NCBI GenBank assembly: GCA_021234535.1
Contig: CM037839.1
Coordinates: 23,299,196 to 23,363,195 of the forward strand
Reading direction: 5' to 3'
DNA from: Stichopus chloronotus
Lineage: Eukaryota; Echinodermata; Holothuroidea; Aspidochirotida; Stichopodidae
DNA length: 64,000 nt
In this document: piece after piece, positions 58,653-64,000 of the stretch
Layout of the letters: every line of letters starts with the position of its first letter
Position numbering within the stretch: position 1 is the stretch's first letter
Program-made: the position numbers and the translations under genes
Notes under the pieces: model-generated
The model's input: the letters and a program-made list of their open reading frames with translations, nothing else
Told to the model about the DNA's origin: nothing
Database searches by the model: none

Positions 58653-59111
58653 TGTTGTTCAGATTCGAATACAATGATAACTAGTACTCGAAATAGCAGA
58701 GTAAGTACAGCTTAGAAGGTAGTAAAGTACGGCAAGTGTCCCAATACACCAAACATGCACAGTATATAGAGACCAGAATACAAGATACAGTATGATACTG
58801 AATATAAACTACATGTATTCACAAGCTAAAATCCACAGTATGTCCACTCCTCAAGAGAGCCAAAAACAGATTAAAAACCAGTCCTCAAAATTGTGATAAA
58901 AATAACTAGATCCTTGCAGCAGTGAAACTTTCAACTGATAAAAGATCAAAAGTTCAAGTCATTAACATACCAATTGTTCTTGTCAGGAGCAGTCTCTCTG
59001 CCACGGTCCTTCTGAGTTCAAAAGGTTACATTTACTACAGGTTAAAGCAATACAGCATGCATACAGAGATAACTATACAGTAGGGTGACAGTTGAGTGCC
59101 TTTTTCCAACA
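58653..59111 (-). repeat. Copia 3' LTR
   Basis: 459 bp, TG...CA ends. On its internal side lies CTCCCACTCAC (59112-59122), the complement of a GAGTGGGAG polypurine tract used to prime plus-strand synthesis. Confidence 0.92.
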
Positions 59112-59141
59112 CTCCCACTCACTCAACTCGTTACCACAAAT

Positions 59142-60743
59142 TCACACAAGTCCAAGGTTCATTCGCACATACTCAAACTGTCCTTTTGCAAGAGGCTTTG
59201 TAAAGATATCCGCTACCATCTCTTTTGTTGGACAATATTTGAGTTCGATTGTTTTATCCTGAATTTTCTCACGGACAAAATGGTACTTAATGTCAATGTG
59301 CTTGGTTCGTTTATGGCCAACTGGGTTCTTTGACATGGCGATAGTACCTTGGTTGTCTTCATGAATTACCAATGGCTTAGAGCAATCCATGTTGAGATCC
59401 TTCATCAGTCTTCTAAGCCAGACTGCTTCTTGTGTAGCAGAACATAAGGCAATATATTCTGCCACTGATGTGGACAGTGCTACTGATGGTTGCTGCTGAC
59501 TTATCCAACTAATGGCTCCACCACACATCAGGTAAACATTACCTGAAGTAGATCGACGATTGTCCTTATCTGATGCCCAGTCCGCATCTGAATATCCCTC
59601 AACACAAGGTTTCATTTCCTTATACTGAATACCAAGTTGTTGAGTTCCTTTCAAATATCGAAAGATTCTCTTAACGGCTGTTAAGTGAGCTTCAGTTTGA
59701 GCAGAGTTGAACTTTGACACAGCTCCCACTGCTTGCGAAATGTCTGGTCTTGTCGCAATTGCTGCATACAGCAAGCTGCCTACCGTTGATTGATATGTAG
59801 TACCATCTACAGGTTTGCTATAGCCATCATTCTTCTCCAGCTTGACATTTGGGTCCATTAGAGTGGACACCGGTTTGTAGTCACTCATCTTGTACTTATC
59901 CAGCAACTTCTTGATGTATTGCTCTTGACTCAATGTCAGTGTGCCATCCATCATTTTGATGTTGACACCCAAGAAATAATGGAGTTCACCCGTGTCTTTC
60001 ATTTTGAAGTGACTGTCCAAGTTCTGTTTGATGTTAACCATGTCATCTTCTGTGTCTGTCATGAGGATTAGATCATCCACATAGACAGCTACAATTGCCA
60101 TATTGTTATTTGCAACTTTGACAAACACACAGGGATCTGCAGAACTTTGTTGAAAACCTTTAGATAACATGAAATCATTAAATGCTTTGTTCCAACATCT
60201 TGGACTTTGCTTAAGTCCATATAGTGATTTCTTTAGACGACAGACCAGTTCTTCCTCTCCTGGAACAACATACCCTTCCGGTTGTTGCATATACAGCTCT
60301 TCCTCTAAATCTTCATTTAGAAAAGCTGTTACAACATCCATCTGATGGATCATCATACGTCGAGCAGTTCCATAAGCAAACAATGAACGAAGAGAAGAGA
60401 ATCGAACCACGGGCGAAAATATCTCTTCGTAGTCAATGCCATGTTTCTGTAGAAATCCTCTGGCCACAAGACGCCCTTTGAATCTCTCTACCTTTCCTTC
60501 TCCATCATATTTTACACGGAAAACCCATTTACAACTGATGGCTTTCCCTCCTGGTGGCAGCTCAACAAGTTCCCATGTATTGTTGTCCTGCAATGATTGA
60601 TATTCCACATCTGCTGCCCCCTTCCACTGCTCTGAATACTCTCCACTGAGTGCTTCTTTCAGTGTTGCTGGCTCTTCGATTTGAACCATGTGATATGCAG
60701 TATGTTTTGCCTGCATTCCGGCATACTCGTTATGGTAAAACAT
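59142..60743 (-). CDS. Copia reverse transcriptase and RNase H
   Basis: The 3' part of the polyprotein, now in a separate frame from the gag-integrase part because of a one-base shift at about 60744-60760; the first Met here is internal. Motifs in order: WVFRVKYDGEGKVERFKGRLVARGF, the QMDVVTAFLNE palm start, SLYGLKQSPRCW, the catalytic AVYVDDLILM (about residue 215), LHYFLGV. RNase H follows with YSDADWASDKDNRRSTSG and ending KEMVADIFTKPL. These are diagnostic of Ty1/copia. Open to its natural stop at 59142, just before the 3' LTR. Confidence 0.93.
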   Translation of the reverse strand: MFYHNEYAGMQAKHTAYHMVQIEEPATLKEALSGEYSEQWKGAADVEYQSLQDNNTWELVELPPGGKAISCKWVFRVKYDGEGKVERFKGRLVARGFLQKHGIDYEEIFSPVVRFSSLRSLFAYGTARRMMIHQMDVVTAFLNEDLEEELYMQQPEGYVVPGEEELVCRLKKSLYGLKQSPRCWNKAFNDFMLSKGFQQSSADPCVFVKVANNNMAIVAVYVDDLILMTDTEDDMVNIKQNLDSHFKMKDTGELHYFLGVNIKMMDGTLTLSQEQYIKKLLDKYKMSDYKPVSTLMDPNVKLEKNDGYSKPVDGTTYQSTVGSLLYAAIATRPDISQAVGAVSKFNSAQTEAHLTAVKRIFRYLKGTQQLGIQYKEMKPCVEGYSDADWASDKDNRRSTSGNVYLMCGGAISWISQQQPSVALSTSVAEYIALCSATQEAVWLRRLMKDLNMDCSKPLVIHEDNQGTIAMSKNPVGHKRTKHIDIKYHFVREKIQDKTIELKYCPTKEMVADIFTKPLAKGQFEYVRMNLGLV

Positions 60744-63043
60744 TGGTGGTTTTCTGTTCTTTCTGAGCGCCTCAAATCTGATGACTCATCTTCAAGAACC
60801 ATTCTTTGACTTTCTGGTTCATCCTCAACTTTTGCTGACAGTTCATCATAATCATCAGGTTTCTCAGTTATCTCTAACTGATTACTGAACCCTCCGAAGT
60901 CAGTTTCATTAAACTGAACATCTCTCCTGATGTAAATCTTTTGTTGACTTTCATCAAATAGCCTGTACCCCTTCTGAGTGAGACTATATCCAACAAATCT
61001 CATTTTGGTGGCCTTTGGCTCCATTTTCTTTGGATCATTAACATGAGCATAGCCTGTGCATCCGAAAACCCGCAGATGTGATACATCGGCCTTCCTTCCA
61101 AACCAACGTTCATATGGCGTTGATCCTGTTGCTGTTGTGATCACTCGATTTCGAATGTAGGCTGCGGCACAGATTGCCTCGGCCCAATATCCCTTTGATA
61201 GGCCTGCATGGAGTATCATAGAAAGTGCAACCTCTTGGAGAGTTCTGTTCATCCTCTCACCCACCCCATTCTGCTGAGGGGAATATCGCACTGACGTTTC
61301 ATGATGAATTCCTTTCTCCTTAAGATATTCCTTAAACTCAACTGAAGTATATTCGCCACCGTTATCAGTTCTCAATGTCTTGATACGACAGTCAGCCAAA
61401 TTGGTTACCTCTCTCTCCCACTCTTTAAACTTTGAAAACACTTCAGACTTGGCTTTCATGGGGTAAACTGTCACACATCTGGAATAATCATCAATGAATG
61501 TGACAAAGTACCTTGCACCACCGAGACTTTCGTTTTTCATTGGTCCACACACATCACTGTGTACCAACTGCAGCCGTTTCGTAGACTGAATCTCTGTCAC
61601 CGATGGAAATGATGCTCTGTGGGACTTGCCTACTGCACAAGACTCACAGAAGTTCAACTGGCTGTTCTTGGGTATGCTGATGCCCTTGAGTTGCTGTTTT
61701 GACACCATCGATTTTAGTTGTCCAGCATTCATATGAGCCAGTCTCTGATGCCATAGTTCTAGATTGCTCCCACTGGCTACTGAAGCATTCTTTGTTGGGT
61801 GGTTTACCACGCAGTCAAGTTGGTACAGATTTCCAACAAGACGACCTCGTCCAACAACTTTGCCACTTGCGTCTTTTATCCAACAGAGTGAATGTCCAAA
61901 TTGCACCACTTTGCCGGTAAATGCTGCTGCTTTAACACTGAATAAATTAGCAGCTAACTTTGGGACATATAACACCTTAGTCAGAGTTGACAGTTTTTGG
62001 TCCTTATCTTTCGAGCCAAGAATTATCGTAACTTTGACTTGGCCTCTACCATAAGCATTTACTGACCGTCCGTCTCCTAACATGACAGGTTCAGCTTCAG
62101 TAAATGGTGTATAATCAACCAATAAGTCACGATTTGACGTCATATGTTGTGATGCACCAGAGTCAATGACCCACCTGTTGTCCTCAGGATTGTTCAGTGG
62201 TACCCCTGCTGAAAAGATGAAACCACCTGAATCTTCATTGTCATTAACATCAGCTGGATTTGCTTTGTGTGAAGAAAGTCCTTGTTTCGTTGCAGAGTTG
62301 CCAGTTTTCCCGACTTGATGTCTTTGCCCTTTCTTTCTTTTGGAGCAGTGTCTCTTAATATGACCTTCTTCACCACATTCAAAACACTTGATGGGTTTTT
62401 GATGTGATTTGTTATGTTGTAAGGCTTTCTCTCCTTTATCTGGCCCACTACCACTTGCAGAGCTTTTAGCCTGGACCCTCTTTTCCTCTTCGCTGAGGAG
62501 TGCTTGTTGCACTTGTGTCAATTTTAGTTCATCTCCTTTTGCAGTGAGTGCAGTTACCAACGTATTACATGATCTAGGAAGACTGAGGAGAAGCGCCACG
62601 ATATGTTCATCCTCAGGCATATGTGCTTTGATAGCAGCCAGCTTATCCGTTATTTCTTTCATGAGACGGAGATGATCTTCGATAGAATCTCCGTCTTTCA
62701 TCCTCAATGAGAAAAAACTTTGCTTTAGAAATAACTTGTTGGTGAGAGTATCACGATCGAAACGTTCTTTGAGCTTGTCCCATATTTCCTGTGGCGTTTG
62801 GCACTCCGTGATCATATATACAAGATCCGATTTAATTGACACCACCAGAAGAGCTTTTGTTTTCCTCTGAGCCTTATCAAAAGCAATTTGCTCAGCAGCA
62901 TTCTGAGCAGGTCTTGTCGCTGATCCATCAACATGACCCCACAGTTCCTTAGCTTCAAGTATTGCTCTGATTTGATGTTTCCAAATTTGCCAGTTACTAC
63001 TGCCTTCCAATTTATCAATGTTTACTTTGTCCTCCTGCGCCAT
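60659..63043 (-). CDS. Copia gag, protease and integrase
   Basis: I chose the ATG at 63043 (MAQEDKVNIDKLEG); the frame is open slightly upstream into the LTR. Gag region about 1-200 (WEIWKHQI-like start reads WQIWKHQI), CCHC zinc knuckle CFECGEEGHIKRHC at about 221, aspartic protease active site VIDSGASQHM at about 293. Integrase zinc site HQRLAHM (about 430) and CESCAVGK (about 463); catalytic Asp in HSDVCGP (about 493), Asp in RTDNGGEY (about 556), Glu in GERMNRTLQE (about 595). Native reading is lost after about residue 765, where the frame shifts relative to the reverse transcriptase; the residual frame ends at 60659. Confidence 0.93.
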   Translation of the reverse strand: MAQEDKVNIDKLEGSSNWQIWKHQIRAILEAKELWGHVDGSATRPAQNAAEQIAFDKAQRKTKALLVVSIKSDLVYMITECQTPQEIWDKLKERFDRDTLTNKLFLKQSFFSLRMKDGDSIEDHLRLMKEITDKLAAIKAHMPEDEHIVALLLSLPRSCNTLVTALTAKGDELKLTQVQQALLSEEEKRVQAKSSASGSGPDKGEKALQHNKSHQKPIKCFECGEEGHIKRHCSKRKKGQRHQVGKTGNSATKQGLSSHKANPADVNDNEDSGGFIFSAGVPLNNPEDNRWVIDSGASQHMTSNRDLLVDYTPFTEAEPVMLGDGRSVNAYGRGQVKVTIILGSKDKDQKLSTLTKVLYVPKLAANLFSVKAAAFTGKVVQFGHSLCWIKDASGKVVGRGRLVGNLYQLDCVVNHPTKNASVASGSNLELWHQRLAHMNAGQLKSMVSKQQLKGISIPKNSQLNFCESCAVGKSHRASFPSVTEIQSTKRLQLVHSDVCGPMKNESLGGARYFVTFIDDYSRCVTVYPMKAKSEVFSKFKEWEREVTNLADCRIKTLRTDNGGEYTSVEFKEYLKEKGIHHETSVRYSPQQNGVGERMNRTLQEVALSMILHAGLSKGYWAEAICAAAYIRNRVITTATGSTPYERWFGRKADVSHLRVFGCTGYAHVNDPKKMEPKATKMRFVGYSLTQKGYRLFDESQQKIYIRRDVQFNETDFGGFSNQLEITEKPDDYDELSAKVEDEPESQRMVLEDESSDLRRSERTENHQCFTITSMPECRQNILHITWFKSKSQQH

Positions 63044-63106
63044 TCTTGATGAATGTTGACAAAAAATTAAACTTGATAAACAACTTGAGCACAGCTTACA
63101 AGGTGT

Positions 63107-63120
63107 CTGGGCCCATAACC
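63107..63120 (-). promoter_or_regulatory. Copia primer-binding site (initiator tRNA-Met anticodon arm)
   Basis: Directly after the 5' LTR, the minus strand reads GGTTATGGGCCCAG. The plus strand CTGGGCCCATAACC equals the anticodon stem-loop (CAT) of animal initiator tRNA-Met. This is the half-tRNA priming used by Drosophila copia and yeast Ty5, where an internal tRNA cut exposes the primer. Confidence 0.8.
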
Positions 63121-63580
63121 TGTTGTTCAGATTCGAATACAATGATACCTAGTACTCGAAAATAGCAGAGTAAGTACAGCTTAGAAGGTAGTAAAGTACG
63201 GCAAGCGTCCCAATACACCAAACATGCACAGTATATAGAGACCAGAATACAAGATACAGTATGATACTGAATATAAACTACATGTATTCACAAGCTAAAA
63301 TCCACAGTATGTCCACTCCTCAAGAGAGCCAAAAACAGATTAAAAACCAGTCCTCAAAATTGTGATAAAAATAACTAGATCCTTGCAGCAGTGAAACTTT
63401 CAACTGATAAAAGATCAAAAGTTCAAGTCATTAACATACCAATTGTTCTTGTCAGGAGCAGTCTCTCTGCCACGGTCCTTCTGAGTTCAAAAGGTTACAT
63501 TTACTACAGGTTAAAGCAATACAGCATGCATACAGAGATAACTATACAGTAGGGTGACAGTTGAGTGCCTTTTTCCAACA
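63121..63580 (-). repeat. Copia 5' LTR
   Basis: 460 bp, near-identical to 58653-59111, with differences near its inner end (for example CTAGTACTCGAAAATAG versus CTAGTACTCGAAATAG). It would hold the element promoter. Confidence 0.92.
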
Positions 63581-63585
63581 CTACT

Positions 63586-64000
63586 GACCCATGGATCTGG
63601 TTCAGCTATGCATGGTTTTAAGGGTTGTCACATTTAGTTATTGTTCGACGTCTAAAAGTAACGTCTAAAATGGAAAGCCACTAATGCGTAGAACAGAAGT
63701 TACGATTAGTGTTTAAAGAGTCAACTGTTAGTACTACCATCCCGAGTTTGCTGTGTAAAAGCATGACAAGTAGAATCCCAAATATTACCTGTAGTTGCAA
63801 TGCTCAAGAAGGCAGAACCGACAGGCTATATTTTATATTATTTTGAAGGTATGTGTAGGACATATAGTATACGCGAAAGAAAAATACATTTAGGCCTATA
63901 TGCGTGTGCTAAATGCAGTCTTTTCTCTCTTTTTCACCTTTGTTTGTTTCCAAGACATATACTGACCCGTTGCATTTATCTGATTAGCAACCAGCCAAAT
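63586..64000. other. No gene seen
   Basis: Flank of the copia element; AT-rich, no supported coding. Confidence 0.35.

Larger units (their letters stand above)
58653..63580 (-). mobile_element. Ty1/copia LTR retrotransposon, near-complete
   Basis: LTRs at 58653-59111 and 63121-63580 both run TGTTG...CAACA and are nearly identical (three or so differences seen by eye). The element is flanked by CTACT on both sides (58648-58652 and 63581-63585). The order gag, protease, integrase, reverse transcriptase, RNase H is that of Ty1/copia. The high LTR identity and only one frameshift indicate a recent insertion. Confidence 0.95.

Overview
This is a window of animal nuclear DNA, AT-rich, with no bacterial features. 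It is packed with transposable elements: a Maverick/Polinton, a Ty1/copia element, a Ty3/gypsy remnant, a head-to-head pair of Penelope-like elements, the tail of a non-LTR retrotransposon, several non-autonomous DNA transposons, and long microsatellites. This mix, and the SAMD3-like and zinc-finger exons at the left end, suggest a marine invertebrate. An echinoderm or other non-vertebrate deuterostome is my guess, with low confidence. I see no complete ordinary host gene.

Layout, left to right. 0.6-2.4 kb: exons of a C2H2 zinc-finger protein and of a SAMD3-like protein. 3.4-10.2 kb: a 3.4-kb DNA transposon with a second copy of the same family inserted inside it in opposite orientation; both have GGGCAATTCCGTAAACT ends and the same 4-bp target duplication (AGAA/TTCT). 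10.2-16.3 kb: one exon-like ORF (11.1 kb) and diverged repeats. 16.4-21.5 kb: a palindrome of two Penelope-like elements meeting at their 5' ends, each with a TATATACTGC/TA satellite at its 3' end. 21.5-42.5 kb: mostly non-coding, with a 1.0-kb PIF/Harbinger-like element, a 425-bp MITE, a LINE 3' end split by a 1.0-kb insertion, a region rich in GTTGCGGACGTTACA motifs, a tRNA-like SINE, a 0.5-kb duplicated segment and a foldback element.

42.5-58.2 kb: the 3' end of a Ty3/gypsy element (LTR, zinc-finger tail ORF, integrase end) runs directly into a 13.8-kb Polinton. The Polinton has a rightward protein-primed DNA polymerase and a packed leftward block: packaging ATPase, two small conserved virion-type proteins, chromodomain integrase, minor capsid/penton-type protein, basic core-like protein, major capsid protein and adenain-like protease. 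A rightward accessory gene at the left end has two tandem PC4-like DNA-binding domains followed by a CxxC-containing region. Polymerase, ATPase and the small basic genes are open. Integrase, protease, major capsid, penton-type and one further gene carry in-frame stops or frameshifts, so this copy looks recently inactivated.

58.65-63.58 kb: a nearly intact Ty1/copia element with 459/460-bp LTRs, a CTACT target duplication, one frameshift, and a primer-binding site matching the anticodon arm of initiator tRNA-Met.

All boundaries and similarities were read by eye. No database search or alignment was run.
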